A DNA stretch of 64,000 nucleotides from Haladaptatus sp. DYF46 (GCF_021083305.1 NZ_JAJFAY010000002.1:558001-622000), one strand, 5' to 3'; positions 8,980 to 18,611 are shown, counted from the first letter of the stretch. Made by a program: numbers and translations. Notes: generated from the letters alone by a model not told the origin.

Positions 8980-10104
8980 ATGGATAACCCGTTCTACACC
9001 CTCGGCAAGACGACGGCGGGAGTGAGCGCGGGGAAGACCCTCCTCGCAATCGGTTTCGCCGTGTTCTTCGTCCTCGCCCTTCCGTTTCTCGATCCGGCGG
9101 CGATAGCGGGACTCCTCCTGCTCGCCCTCGCGGTCGTAACCGTCAACAGCGCCGTGGAGATCGTCGGCCCGTACGAGAAACGCGCGCTGACCATCTTCGG
9201 CGAGTACCGCCGCCTCCTCGACCCCGGTATTCACTTCGTTCCACCGTTCGTGAGCGCCACGCGGCGTTTCGACATGCGAACGCGGGTGTTCGACGTGCCG
9301 AAACAGGAGGCCATCACGCAGGACAACTCGCCGGTCATCGCCGACGCCGTTCTCTACGTTCGCGTCATGGACCCCGAACGGGCGTTCCTCGGCGTGGACG
9401 ACTACGAACGCGCCGTCTCGAACCTCGGACAGACCACCCTCCGCGCCGTCATCGGCGACATGAAACTGGACGAGACGCTGTCGCGGCGGGACGTCATCAA
9501 CACGCGAATCCGCGAGGAAATCGACCCGCCGACGGACGAGTGGGGCGTCCGAGTCGAAAGCGTCGAGGTTCGTGAAGTGATGCCGAGTCAGGCCGTCACC
9601 GGCGCGATGGAGCAACAGACGAGCGCGGAGCGGAAACGCCGTGCCATGATTCTCGAAGCACAAGGTGAACGCCGCAGTGCAATCGAGAAGGCGGAGGGTG
9701 ACAAGTCCTCGAACATCATCCGCGCACAGGGCGAAAAGCAGAGTCAGATTCTCGAAGCGCAGGGTGACGCCGTTTCGACCGTGCTTCGTGCGAAGTCGGC
9801 CCAGTCGATGGGCGAACGTGCCGTCATCGAGAAGGGTATGGAGACGCTCCAGAGCATCGGCGAGGGTGAGTCCACGACGTTCGTCCTGCCGCAGGAACTC
9901 TCCTCGCTCGTCGGACGATACGGCAAACACCTCACCGGCAGCGACGTGCGCGAAGACGAGGAGGTCCTCGAATCGAACGATTTCGACCCCGAAACCCGAG
10001 AACTGCTCGGACTGGACGACATCGAGGAGACGCTTTCCGAACTCGACAACGACGTGGACGAAATTCCGCAAGTCGGTGCGGAAGTCGAACCCGAGTCGAA
10101 CTGA
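8980..10104 (+). CDS. SPFH/Band 7 (stomatin-like) membrane protein
   Basis: A 374-residue protein with a hydrophobic N-terminal hairpin (two segments, about 15-60), an SPFH domain (NSAVEIVGPYEKRALTIFGE; VITQDNSPV-like block at 110-130) and a long Ala/Glu/Gln coiled coil (EAQGERRSAIEKAEGDKSS) ending in a predicted acidic tail. Stomatins scaffold membrane microdomains and often pair with an NfeD protease, but no NfeD gene is adjacent here. An ATG nine codons upstream (8953) is possible; the second ATG gives the usual start. Confidence 0.88.
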   Translation: MDNPFYTLGKTTAGVSAGKTLLAIGFAVFFVLALPFLDPAAIAGLLLLALAVVTVNSAVEIVGPYEKRALTIFGEYRRLLDPGIHFVPPFVSATRRFDMRTRVFDVPKQEAITQDNSPVIADAVLYVRVMDPERAFLGVDDYERAVSNLGQTTLRAVIGDMKLDETLSRRDVINTRIREEIDPPTDEWGVRVESVEVREVMPSQAVTGAMEQQTSAERKRRAMILEAQGERRSAIEKAEGDKSSNIIRAQGEKQSQILEAQGDAVSTVLRAKSAQSMGERAVIEKGMETLQSIGEGESTTFVLPQELSSLVGRYGKHLTGSDVREDEEVLESNDFDPETRELLGLDDIEETLSELDNDVDEIPQVGAEVEPESN

Positions 10105-10159
10105 TTCGGGCGAAAACGACCCCGATGGTGCCTATTTATCGGATATAGCGCGGAGATGG

Positions 10160-10429
10160 TTATTCGTCCGACGACGACTGTTTTCGGGTAGCGAAGTAAT
10201 AGAGCGGTACGAATCCCGGAACTATGAACGGATAGAACAAGGGTCCAGCGATAGCTGACTCCGTTCTGGCCATGCCTCCTATTCCCACTGTCGTGATGAC
10301 GAGATATCCGATACACGACGCAAGAAAACCATCGACGACCCCGAGAAACCAGAAGACCACCGCGAGAGCGATAATAACGACCTGACCCCACGCTCCGAAG
10401 CGAAGTAAAGCGGTTGAATCGGCTCTCAT
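10160..10429 (-). CDS. Small membrane protein (89 aa)
   Basis: Three hydrophobic segments (about 14-32, 35-55 and 60-80) and a short charged tail KQSSSDE. It has no recognisable motif. It stands between the SPFH gene (convergent) and uvrB (same strand, downstream end 170 bp away). Function unknown. Confidence 0.55.
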   Translation of the reverse strand: MRADSTALLRFGAWGQVVIIALAVVFWFLGVVDGFLASCIGYLVITTVGIGGMARTESAIAGPLFYPFIVPGFVPLYYFATRKQSSSDE

Positions 10430-10598
10430 GCCCGTATGATTGACATCGAGGATAATTACTGTCCCGAATTCAACCGTTGTATCGACCGCCTCAAGCGGTC
10501 AGTGCGGTATTTCAGACCGATATCGTGACTGCTGTACGCACGATTGCGGTGAAAAAGTCGGTGTTCGGTCCGATTCCGGAGGAGATACAAATCCCCGA

Positions 10599-12656
10599 TC
10601 AGAACTCGTCCAATTCGGGTTCGACCCCGCCGATTTCCGTCCCCACGTCGAACTCCTCACGCAAGTCCCGAATCCTGTCGCGGATGTCGGCGGCGAGTTC
10701 GAACTCCAGATTGTTGGCCGCCTCCTCCATCCGGTCTTCGAGTTGTGTTATCTGTTCGAGCGCCTCCTCGTCCGTCTCCGGCGCGTTTCGAGTGACGCCG
10801 CCGGTGTCGGTCTTGCTCCCCGGCAGGTTCGCCTCCGAGACGGCCTTTTCGATGGTCCGCGGTTCGTAGCCGTGTTCCTCGTTGAACTCCCGTTGAATCC
10901 GCCGCCTGCGCCGTGTTTCGTCCATCGCGTCGTCCATCGCGTCCGTCACCTCGTCGGCGTAGAGGATCACCTCCCCGTTGACGTTACGGGCCGCACGACC
11001 CATCGTCTGAACGAGCGCGGTTTCCGAGCGAAGGAAGCCCTGCTGGTCGGCGTCGAGGATGGCGACCATCGACACCTCGGGGATGTCCAACCCTTCGCGG
11101 AGGAGGTTGATACCGACGAGTACGTCGAACTCGCCCAACCGAAGTCCCCGGACGAGTTCGTGGCGTTCGAGCGTGTCCGTCTCGTCGTGCATGTACTCGA
11201 CGGCGACGCCCGCCTCCTCCAGATACTCGGTCAGGTCTTCCGCCATCCGTTTCGTCAGCGTCGTGACGAGGACGCGCTCGTCGCGTTCGATTCGACCGTC
11301 GATTCGCGCCATCAGGTCGTCGATTTGGCCGGAGGCGTCGGCGACTTCGACCTTCGGGTCCACGAGGTGCGTCGGGCGAACGATCTGCTCCACGATCTGC
11401 TCACTCACCTCGCGCTCGTAGTCGGCGGGCGTCGCGGAGATGTAGAGCGTCTTCGCGCTCTTCTCCTCGAACTCCTCGAACGTGAGCGGACGGTTGTCGT
11501 AGGCCGTCGGGAGTCGGAACCCGTTCTCTACGAGCGAATCCTTGCGCGACTTGTCGCCCGCGAACTGGCCCCGAATCTGGGGCACCGTCTGGTGGGACTC
11601 GTCGATGACACAGAGGAAGTCGTCCGGGAAGTAATCGAGGAGGGTGTACGGCGCGTCACCTACCTCGCGGTCGGAGAAGTACACCGAGTAGTTCTCGATG
11701 CCGGAACAGTAGCCCGCCTCCTTCATCATTTCGAGGTCGAAGGTGGTTCGCTCCTCGATTCGCTGGGCGGCCACCAAGTCGCCGTTCCGCTCGAAGTAGC
11801 GGATTCGACGCTCCAAATCGGCCTCGATTTCGGCGATGGCCTCGGCCATCGTCTCCTCCGGAATCGAGTAGTGTTCCGCCGGGTGGACCAGCACGGCGGG
11901 TTCCTGTGATTTCACCTCGCCTTCGAGCGGATCGATCTTCACCATTCGGTCGATTTCGTCGCCCCAGAGTTCCACTCGAACCGCGTAGCGACCGTACATC
12001 GGGAATATTTCGACGGTGTCGCCTCGAACGCGGAACGTCCCCTGCGTGAAGTCCATGTCGTTCCGGTCGTAGTTCAGGTCCACGAGACGCGCGAGGAGAT
12101 CGTCGCGCTCGATGGTCTCGCCGACTTCCAGTCGCAGGCGCATGTCCTCGTAGTTCTGCGGGTCACCCAAGCCGTAAATCGACGACACCGACGCCACGAC
12201 GATGACGTCGTCCCGAGTCAGCAGGGAGCGCGTCGCGGAGTGGCGAAGGCGGTCGATTTCCTCGTTGATGGACGCGTCCTTGTCGATGTAGGTGTCCGTC
12301 TGTTCGACGTACGCTTCGGGTTGGTAGTAGTCGTAGTAGGAGACGAAGTACTCCACCGCGTTGTCCGGGAAGAGGTTCCGGAACTCCTCGTACAACTGCG
12401 CCGCCAGCGTCTTGTTGTGCGCGATGACGAGCGTCGGTTTCTGGACCTCCTCCATCGTCCACGAAACCGTGTTCGTCTTCCCCGACCCCGTGACGCCCAA
12501 CAGGGTCTGTTTTTCCATTCCCTCGTTGAACCCCTCGGCCAACTGCTCGATGGCCTCGGGTTGGTCCCCCGCGGGGTCGAACGGCGCGTCGACTCGAAAC
12601 TCGGTTTCGGCGTCCGGGTTGTCCGGTCGAAGCGGACCGGACCGGGTGTCGCTCAT
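10599..12656 (-). CDS. uvrB: Excinuclease ABC subunit B
   Basis: A 685-residue helicase-like damage verifier that loads at lesions delivered by UvrA and recruits UvrC. It has Walker [12 protein letters not shown], a beta-hairpin region with [21 protein letters not shown] (motif II), motif [16 protein letters not shown] and QTMGRAARN, and a C-terminal UVR motif ([19 protein letters not shown]) that binds UvrC. Length and motif order match the family, and no intein is present. Its own promoter region is 12657-12700. Confidence 0.97.
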   Translation of the reverse strand: MSDTRSGPLRPDNPDAETEFRVDAPFDPAGDQPEAIEQLAEGFNEGMEKQTLLGVTGSGKTNTVSWTMEEVQKPTLVIAHNKTLAAQLYEEFRNLFPDNAVEYFVSYYDYYQPEAYVEQTDTYIDKDASINEEIDRLRHSATRSLLTRDDVIVVASVSSIYGLGDPQNYEDMRLRLEVGETIERDDLLARLVDLNYDRNDMDFTQGTFRVRGDTVEIFPMYGRYAVRVELWGDEIDRMVKIDPLEGEVKSQEPAVLVHPAEHYSIPEETMAEAIAEIEADLERRIRYFERNGDLVAAQRIEERTTFDLEMMKEAGYCSGIENYSVYFSDREVGDAPYTLLDYFPDDFLCVIDESHQTVPQIRGQFAGDKSRKDSLVENGFRLPTAYDNRPLTFEEFEEKSAKTLYISATPADYEREVSEQIVEQIVRPTHLVDPKVEVADASGQIDDLMARIDGRIERDERVLVTTLTKRMAEDLTEYLEEAGVAVEYMHDETDTLERHELVRGLRLGEFDVLVGINLLREGLDIPEVSMVAILDADQQGFLRSETALVQTMGRAARNVNGEVILYADEVTDAMDDAMDETRRRRRIQREFNEEHGYEPRTIEKAVSEANLPGSKTDTGGVTRNAPETDEEALEQITQLEDRMEEAANNLEFELAADIRDRIRDLREEFDVGTEIGGVEPELDEF

Positions 12657-12722
12657 GGTGAAATGGCATACGGACTGTAGCTACTTGAGATGGTCGTTAG
12701 CGGGAATCAAAAGAGACGGTGA

Positions 12723-12875
12723 CTACTCAAACTGGCGGGAAATCCATCCTACGATACGGCGACCCAATTGAGGACGATGTGAGAGGGTTTCGCCCTCAAA
12801 TTCGAGCGCCTCATCGTTAGCACCAGCGTTTGTAGAGCGCCACGAATCAACGCTATTCGCTGGATTCTGCTTCAT
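12723..12875 (-). CDS. Candidate small protein (50 aa) with strong promoter
   Basis: An ATG at 12875 opens 50 codons ending at a TAG (12723). A TATA-like gatatataaa (12896-12905 as written on the plus strand) is centred about 25 bases upstream, the spacing of a leaderless haloarchaeal gene. The product is polar, with a central acidic stretch (EALEFEGE) and a basic C-terminal GRRIVGWISRQFE that could form an amphipathic helix. No homologue is recognised. It follows the four-helix membrane protein on the same strand and ends 67 bases before the uvrB start codon. Confidence 0.45.
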   Translation of the reverse strand: MKQNPANSVDSWRSTNAGANDEALEFEGETLSHRPQLGRRIVGWISRQFE

Positions 12876-12895
12876 ATTTGGTTGTATGTGTGTGT

Positions 12896-12905
12896 GATAT
12901 ATAAA
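12896..12905 (-). promoter_or_regulatory. Strong TATA-like element upstream of the 50-aa gene
   Basis: gatatataaa is one of the most AT-rich promoter-like elements in the window. It sits about 25 bases upstream of the small gene's ATG and 28 bases beyond the stop of the membrane-protein gene, suggesting separate transcription of the small gene. Confidence 0.5.
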
Positions 12906-12931
12906 CGACGGGGTTCAGTCAGACAACTAGA

Positions 12932-13630
12932 CTATATAATCAAGGAGAGAACGGTGACGATGAAGAGGCCGAGATACGCGATGTACTCCACCGTTGTCGG
13001 CACTCCGTGTAGAAGTGCGGAGGTGATGCCGAGCGAAAAGAATACGAGTGAATAAATCATGGTTAAAATAGTCAGTGTCACTGCCACCGTGTTCCAAAAA
13101 ATCGTTTTCTTGTTGGACTGTATCCACCCAGCATAACTGTTGACCAGCGTGTCGTGAACCTGCCTGTCCGTGAGGTCACGCTCGTCAGCAGTTCGTATAT
13201 CACCCGCTGAAACACCCGCTTCGAGACTTGACGACGTGTACGTCACTCCTGCCAGTGCCGTCGAGGTAATGAGACACCCGATTCCAATACCGGTATTCAC
13301 CGTATAGAATGCGTTTATCCGTTCGACTACATCATACTTGACTGCAAAAGAAAAGGCGGGGAGAATGAGTCCGAGAAGGATGGTATTGAACCGAACCGTT
13401 TTCATCGCCTTATTGTCTATCTCTCGGATCCACTTCACTTGCCCTTCGACCGTTTTCCGTGCCTCTCGTTGTATCGTACGGTTCCGATACCACGACTGAT
13501 GATATTTCGGTAATCCCTGCTCGGGATAGGAGATACGTTTGAGAAACTCCGTTGCCCACTGTTTGCGGGCTACTGGTCGTTGTTCGGTCCGTTCGTCGTT
13601 TCCTACAGAAGCCCGTTCTCCGTCATTCAT
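12932..13630 (-). CDS. Four-helix membrane protein resembling PycTM/SLATT-type effector modules
   Basis: A 232-residue protein. A soluble 70-residue N terminus leads into a segment WIREIDNKAMKTVRFN followed by a hydrophobic helix (about 78-98), further helices at about 107-130, 178-200 and 211-231, and a charged cytoplasmic loop (140-177) with DERDLTDRQVHDTLVN. The pattern of a D-x-K-A motif just before the first membrane helix is reminiscent of the membrane effectors of Pycsar and SMODS-associated systems, but similarity is judged by eye. Base composition is visibly AT-richer than flanking uvrB and orc, suggesting transfer. No cyclase or sensor gene is adjacent. Confidence 0.6.
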   Translation of the reverse strand: MNDGERASVGNDERTEQRPVARKQWATEFLKRISYPEQGLPKYHQSWYRNRTIQREARKTVEGQVKWIREIDNKAMKTVRFNTILLGLILPAFSFAVKYDVVERINAFYTVNTGIGIGCLITSTALAGVTYTSSSLEAGVSAGDIRTADERDLTDRQVHDTLVNSYAGWIQSNKKTIFWNTVAVTLTILTMIYSLVFFSLGITSALLHGVPTTVEYIAYLGLFIVTVLSLII

Positions 13631-13709
13631 GAAATAGTCGTGCTTACCTATTCATTGGAGACGTGACTATCATAAATATGTCGTGGGATGGACTTATCAC
13701 CGCACTGTC

Positions 13710-14840
13710 TCAGTCGTCCAACCGCGCCAACACGGCTTCGGGGTCGTATCGCAGCGACAGCGATCGCGACCGTCCGCGGCCGTCGACGTTGGTGTAGGTG
13801 GCGTCGATGATGCCGAGTTGGTCGAGTTTGTTGATGATTTCCGAGTAGCGGGTGTAGCCCAAATCGGTCTCCTCGTGGAACACGTCGTACACCTCGCCCG
13901 CCTGTTCGCCGTCGTGTTCGGCGATGACGCGGACGAGCGCGACTTCGTTGTCGCTCAAGGCGTGCAGGCTGTGGGAGAGGTGGACGAACTTCGATTTCTC
14001 GTAGGCGTCTTCCACGTCCTGCAGGCTCACGGTTCGGCTGGCGCGCATCTCGGCGTTCAGACCCGCCCGTCGCAGGAGGTCGATGCCAACGCGAAGGTCG
14101 CCGCTCTCGGTGGTGAGTTCGGCGACGCGTTCCAGCACCTCCCTGGCGATGACGCCCTCGTGGAAGCCGCGTTTGACGCGCTCGCCGAGGATGCTAACGA
14201 TTTCCTCCCAGTCGTACACCGGGAAGTACACGTCCTCGGGTCTGAAGACGCTCTGGACGCGGGTGTCCAGTTCCTCGATGACGTCGAGGTTGAGGTCGGA
14301 GGAGATGACGATGACGCCGATTTTCGCCCCGCTGTGTGCCTCGTGGGCGCGGAGGAGCGAATAGAGCGTATCGGAGGCTTCCCCCTCGTAGAACAGGTAG
14401 TTCACGTCGTCCAGCGCGACGACGAGGACCTCGTTCTCCTCGACCAGTTTGTCCGTGATTTGGCGGAACAACTTCTTGAACGAGATGCCGCTGGACGGCG
14501 GTTCGTAGTCGAATATCCCCTCGAAGATGCGCGAAAAAATGGCGTATCGCGTCGAGTCCACCTGACAGTTGACGCGAACCGTCCGAACGTCGGTCTGGGC
14601 CGAGAGTTCGTCGAACAACTTCTGAACCGACGTCGTCTTGCCAGTTCCCGGCGGACCGCGCGCCATGACGTTGAGTGGGCGCGACCCGCGGACTGCCGGC
14701 CGAAGCGCGTATTGGAGACTCTGTGTCTGGGATTCGCGGTGTTTGAACGTCTCCGGAACGTAGTCGATTTCGAAGACGTGCTCCTCGCGGAACACCGACT
14801 CGTCCCACGACAACATCCCCTCCTCGGGGTCGTCTGCCAT
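13710..14840 (-). CDS. Orc1/Cdc6-family replication initiator-like AAA+ ATPase
   Basis: A 376-residue AAA+ protein with Walker A GPPGTGKT at 62-69, a Walker B-like VVALDDVN (D144, D145; the usual glutamate of DE is absent), sensor 1 (VIVISSDLN) and a C-terminal winged helix (LGYTRYSEIINKLDQLGII). Haloarchaea carry several Orc paralogues, of which only some fire origins; the DD Walker B belongs to a recognisable paralogue class. The ATG at 14840 fits a TATA-like attaagtac about 27 bases upstream; a GTG four codons earlier is less likely. No origin-type repeats are evident nearby. Confidence 0.9.
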   Translation of the reverse strand: MADDPEEGMLSWDESVFREEHVFEIDYVPETFKHRESQTQSLQYALRPAVRGSRPLNVMARGPPGTGKTTSVQKLFDELSAQTDVRTVRVNCQVDSTRYAIFSRIFEGIFDYEPPSSGISFKKLFRQITDKLVEENEVLVVALDDVNYLFYEGEASDTLYSLLRAHEAHSGAKIGVIVISSDLNLDVIEELDTRVQSVFRPEDVYFPVYDWEEIVSILGERVKRGFHEGVIAREVLERVAELTTESGDLRVGIDLLRRAGLNAEMRASRTVSLQDVEDAYEKSKFVHLSHSLHALSDNEVALVRVIAEHDGEQAGEVYDVFHEETDLGYTRYSEIINKLDQLGIIDATYTNVDGRGRSRSLSLRYDPEAVLARLDD

Positions 14841-14912
14841 CACTTTCACCACGCTCCCGTAGGTACTTAATCCTTCGCCAGCGACAAAAGAGCCGAGAAA
14901 CGACGCGAGAGC

Positions 14913-15071
14913 TTAGCGTTGCTCTATCGCACCCTGCACGTCGTTCCGATCCATCGACATACCGTGTTTTTCGCGGGCGTGTTCCTGCACCATATCGACG
15001 ATTTCTTGCTCGTCGTTCGCCCGTACCATAAACTCACAATCCTGCTGTGTGCATTCGAACTGTTGTGCCAT
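14913..15071 (-). CDS. DUF1059 family small protein (52 aa)
   Basis: This 52-residue protein has the family pattern: two Cys near the N terminus (FECTQQDCEFMV), then NDEQEIVDMVQEHAREKHGM with a conserved His pair, and a short tail. The Cys/His arrangement suggests a small metal-binding fold. Members are widespread in archaea and bacteria and have no assigned reaction. The upstream 11-codon extension is not conserved-looking, so the ATG at 15071 is preferred. Confidence 0.8.
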   Translation of the reverse strand: MAQQFECTQQDCEFMVRANDEQEIVDMVQEHAREKHGMSMDRNDVQGAIEQR

Positions 15072-15184
15072 ATTGAATCTCTCCTCCCCCGCGTCGGGGC
15101 ACAAACGGGAACGACAGCCTCGTAAGTAACAGTTCTGGCTGTTCGGCAGACGGCGGTCTGTGGAAACCGACGGAATTCGGTCGA

Positions 15185-15451
15185 TTAACGCACCGTGATC
15201 AGGAGATTGGAGACGGACAGTACGGCGGCCAAAACGGCGCAGTAAGTGAGCGGGCTTTTAGCATTCGGACCTCCCGCATCGTCGGGTCGAAGCGTTCCGT
15301 AAGCGGCGATTAGCGTCATCCCGACAGCGGCGACGCCACCGACGAGCGATACCGTACTTCGGGACCCGGAACCGTCTGCCATGATCCATCTGATCGCCGA
15401 GCTAAGGGCGAATATTCCGAACGAAAGCCAGAAAACGCGAGACGAGGACAT
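15185..15451 (-). CDS. Small membrane protein (88 aa)
   Basis: Three hydrophobic segments (about 5-23, 35-52 and 68-86) separated by short polar loops, one containing RPDDAGGPNAKSP. It has no motif of known function. It may be an orphan; it lies between the DUF1059 gene and the MutS5-like gene on the same strand. Confidence 0.6.
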   Translation of the reverse strand: MSSSRVFWLSFGIFALSSAIRWIMADGSGSRSTVSLVGGVAAVGMTLIAAYGTLRPDDAGGPNAKSPLTYCAVLAAVLSVSNLLITVR

Positions 15452-15531
15452 ACATCGGAGACGATGGTAGTGGCAAAAAACGTTCCGAGGGGTGAACTGC
15501 TCGGTTCGCCGCGATCCGGTCGAAAACGGCG

Positions 15532-17505
15532 CTACTCGAACTTCTCCAGCAACCGCTCGTAGAAGCCGTTTTCGCCGCCGTCGGCGAGTTTCTCGACGAT
15601 GAGTTCCGGCGTCGAACGGGCCAGGTGGTCCTTTACCGGCGAGCGTTCGACCACCAGTTCGCCGTCGACCAATCCCTTCGCCTCGATTCCGTCCACCGCC
15701 ACGTCGTTGTCCGCCACGTCCCGAATCCCGTCGGCGAGGTGGGAGACGAACACGCCGGTCACGTCGCGTTCGCCCAACTCCTCCAAAATCCCCGCGATGA
15801 TTTTCGCGCTCGCACCGGGTTCGGTGATGCTTTCGAGTTCGTCCACGAGGACGAGACGGCCTGCCTGCCCGTCAGCGAGGGACGCGAACTCCCGGAGCGT
15901 GCTCTCGAACGCGCCCGCATCGAGCGTGCCCTGTGTCTTGCCGTGATAGTGGAGTTCCTCGAATCGTCGCAGACGAACCGCCTCCGCGGGCACCGGCAGG
16001 CCCATGTGGGCGAGGATGACCACGAGCGCCACGAGGTCGAGCGTCGACGTCTTTCCGCCGCTGTTGACCCCCGAGAGGAGGGCCACGCCCGAGACACCGT
16101 AATCGACGGGTTCGACCGAGGAGAACTCCACGTCGAGGAGCGGCGAACGTCCGCCCGCGATATCGAACCCGTCGCCGTCGAACTCGGGCATGACGCACTC
16201 GAAATCGCGGGCGAACCGCGCGACGGCGAGTTCCACGTCCAGTTCGAGCGCGGCGCGAACGAGTTCCGTTGCCGCCTCGCGTTCGTCCGCGAGTTCCCGT
16301 GCGAGTTCGCGCTTGTGTCGCGCCGCCCGTCGCGATTTTTCGGCCTCCAGTTGCTCGCGGAGTCGCGAGATCACGCTCTCGTCGCGTTCGACTGGAAACG
16401 TCGGGTCGTCGGGAAACGCCTGCCGGGCGACCTCGGACTCCCCGGCGTCCAGCGCCAACGTCTCGACCAGTTGCTCGCGGGCGGCGGCGATGGCCGCGTC
16501 GTACTCGTCGCCCAACTCGCGTGAGAGAAGCGAATCCACGCCCGCGCCGCGTTCGACCAACGAGAGCAGGTCCGAGCCTTCGATGGTCACGTCGCGCTCC
16601 CGAATCGCCTCGCGGAGTCGGTCGTTGGCGACGTTCTCCGCCATCGAGACGGCGGCGTCCAAATCCGACACCGCGTCCGTCAACCGGGCGAGTTCCTCGT
16701 CGCCCGTCACGCCGCCGTCGGCCGTGACGCGAGCCAACGCGGATTCCAACCCGTCGATGTCCAGCGGCGCGTCGAGTCCCGCGACGCGGTGTACCTCCGC
16801 GGCGGCGAGCAAGGTCCTCCGATTTTCGGCGAAGAAGGCGAGCGGCCGCTCGGGGACGAGTTCCACCGGCGTTTCGAGCGCGTCGGGTTCGACGCGAACG
16901 TCGCCGTCCAGCGCGACGCCCGTGAACGCCTCGTCCAGCGCGACGACGGTGGAGTAGCCGCGCGCGAGTTCCGCTAGCTCCCGCGTGTCCTCGACGACTT
17001 CGACCGGCAGTTCCGGAATCGCCTCGCGCGCCTTCGCGTACCGTTCGGCGTCCGTCGTCGCCAGACAGCGGTCGGAGACGCGAACGCCTCGGGGGGAAGA
17101 GAGCGGTTCGACGCCCGTCAACGCCTCCCGAACCGCGTCCGTCGGCGTGCGCTCCATCGCCCGGCGGGTGAACTCGCGCACCTCCTCGATTCGGGAGGCG
17201 GACGAACTGGGGTACAGCGTTTCGAGGCGTTTCTCGGCGTACGTCGTGACGGCCCGCGCTTTCACGAGCGAGAGGGCGTCGCGGTACAACTCCCGCGCCC
17301 TGTCGGTGGCGAGAAAGCCGCCGTCGTCCTCGTGTCGAATCCTGATGGCACCGCGCGCGATGGCGGCGGCCCGCCCTTCCGTGATGCCCGGCGCTCGTGC
17401 CAGCGTGGCGACGTCGCCGGTTTCCAGCGCTCGCTCGGCGTTATCGAGTTCCGCGAGCGCGTCCGCGGTCTTCGCGCCGACGCCGGGTACCGCCTCGAGG
17501 TCCAT
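15532..17505 (-). CDS. MutS family ATPase, MutS5-like
   Basis: A 657-residue protein: N-terminal helix-hairpin-helix (AVPGVGAKTADALAEL), a central coiled-coil clamp region rich in Glu and Arg, and a C-terminal MutS ATPase with Walker A GVNSGGKTST, an HYHGKTQGTLDAGAFESTL stretch, Walker B LVLVDELESI and a GVFVSHLADGI motif. It lacks the N-terminal mismatch-reading domain with its Phe-x-Glu, so it is not a canonical MutS1. Members of this archaeal group are proposed to act on recombination or branched DNA. The start ATG (17505) excludes a 39-residue extension that crosses the promoter. Confidence 0.88.
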   Translation of the reverse strand: MDLEAVPGVGAKTADALAELDNAERALETGDVATLARAPGITEGRAAAIARGAIRIRHEDDGGFLATDRARELYRDALSLVKARAVTTYAEKRLETLYPSSSASRIEEVREFTRRAMERTPTDAVREALTGVEPLSSPRGVRVSDRCLATTDAERYAKAREAIPELPVEVVEDTRELAELARGYSTVVALDEAFTGVALDGDVRVEPDALETPVELVPERPLAFFAENRRTLLAAAEVHRVAGLDAPLDIDGLESALARVTADGGVTGDEELARLTDAVSDLDAAVSMAENVANDRLREAIRERDVTIEGSDLLSLVERGAGVDSLLSRELGDEYDAAIAAAREQLVETLALDAGESEVARQAFPDDPTFPVERDESVISRLREQLEAEKSRRAARHKRELARELADEREAATELVRAALELDVELAVARFARDFECVMPEFDGDGFDIAGGRSPLLDVEFSSVEPVDYGVSGVALLSGVNSGGKTSTLDLVALVVILAHMGLPVPAEAVRLRRFEELHYHGKTQGTLDAGAFESTLREFASLADGQAGRLVLVDELESITEPGASAKIIAGILEELGERDVTGVFVSHLADGIRDVADNDVAVDGIEAKGLVDGELVVERSPVKDHLARSTPELIVEKLADGGENGFYERLLEKFE

Positions 17506-17631
17506 TCGCTCCGTGATATTGCGTCGTACATAAAAAACGTTCCCGACGCGCGCCGAGGAGTCGAACTCGACGGACGGTGAAATCCGCGTTCGGGACGGGA
17601 CGCTTTTGCCCGTCCGCAACAACCACGAGGT

Positions 17632-18573
17632 ATGTCAACCGTCTCGGAGAAACTGGCCGCCGCGAAGGCGGACCTTGCGAAGCGCGACGGCGTGCTCGTC
17701 GCGTTCAGCGGCGGGGTCGATTCGAGCGTCGTCGCCGCCATCGCACACGACGCGCTGGGCGACGACGCCGTCGCGTGTACCGCGAAGAGCGAAACCCTGC
17801 CCGAAGCCGAACTCGGGGACGCGAAACGGGTCGCCGAGGAAATCGGGATTCGCCACGTCATCGCCGAGTTCAGCGAGTTGGACGACCCGAACTTCGTCGA
17901 GAACGACGACGACAGGTGTTATCACTGCCGGACGATGCGACTCGGCGCGATGTTCGACCGGGCGGCCGAACTGGATATCGGGGTCGTCTGCGACGGGACG
18001 AACGCCGACGACGTGTCGGCGGGCCACCGCCCCGGCCTCCGTGCTGTCGAGGAACTGGACGCCTACTCGCCGCTCCTCCAACACGACATCTCCAAGAACG
18101 AAGTCCGCGAAATCGCGGAGCGATACGACCTCTCGGTCGCCGACAAGCCCGCGATGGCCTGTCTCTCGTCGCGCATCCCGACCGGTCTGGAAGTGACCGA
18201 GGAGCGTCTCTCACGGATCGAACGCGCCGAGACGGTGCTTCGCCAGTGGGGGTTCACCCAGTTCCGGGTGCGGGACCACGACGGATTGGCGCGCATCGAA
18301 ATCGGCGAGGACGAACTGCCACGAGCGCTGGACGAGGAGTTCGTTCGCGCCGCTCGGGACCATCTGACGGAAATCGGATTCGACCACGTCACGCTCGATT
18401 TGCACGGGTATCGGACGGGAAGTGTTAGTCCGGAAGGCGATGCGCGCGAGTCGGTAGACGAGCGGGCATCGCATAGTGAGCGGGGAGGGACGACCCGCGA
18501 GCGAGCATCCGACTCGGACGAACCGCTGGTCGAAGACGTGTTCAGTACCGACTATCCGACGGGAAGCCAGTAG
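17632..18573 (+). CDS. larE: LarE-like ATP-dependent sacrificial sulfur transferase
   Basis: A PP-loop enzyme (VAFSGGVDSSVVAA) of 313 residues. In LarE, a conserved cysteine donates its sulfur to the pyridinium ring that becomes the nickel-pincer nucleotide of lactate racemase; the equivalent ACLSSRIP segment is present. The DDRCYHC motif is also conserved. The C-terminal 45 residues (after LDLHGYRTGS) are low-complexity, charged and unlike the rest, rich in SER/ERA repeats, perhaps a spurious extension. No larB or larC gene is in the window, so the true acceptor is unknown. Confidence 0.82.
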   Translation: MSTVSEKLAAAKADLAKRDGVLVAFSGGVDSSVVAAIAHDALGDDAVACTAKSETLPEAELGDAKRVAEEIGIRHVIAEFSELDDPNFVENDDDRCYHCRTMRLGAMFDRAAELDIGVVCDGTNADDVSAGHRPGLRAVEELDAYSPLLQHDISKNEVREIAERYDLSVADKPAMACLSSRIPTGLEVTEERLSRIERAETVLRQWGFTQFRVRDHDGLARIEIGEDELPRALDEEFVRAARDHLTEIGFDHVTLDLHGYRTGSVSPEGDARESVDERASHSERGGTTRERASDSDEPLVEDVFSTDYPTGSQ

Positions 18574-18611
18574 AAAGGAGCGTCGGGCGTTCGCACCCAA
18601 AGGGTGGCAGT

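Noticed and set aside
13631-14912. Replication origin next to the Orc-like gene
   Set aside because: The flanking gaps (79 and about 70 bases) are too short and show no ORB-like inverted repeats.
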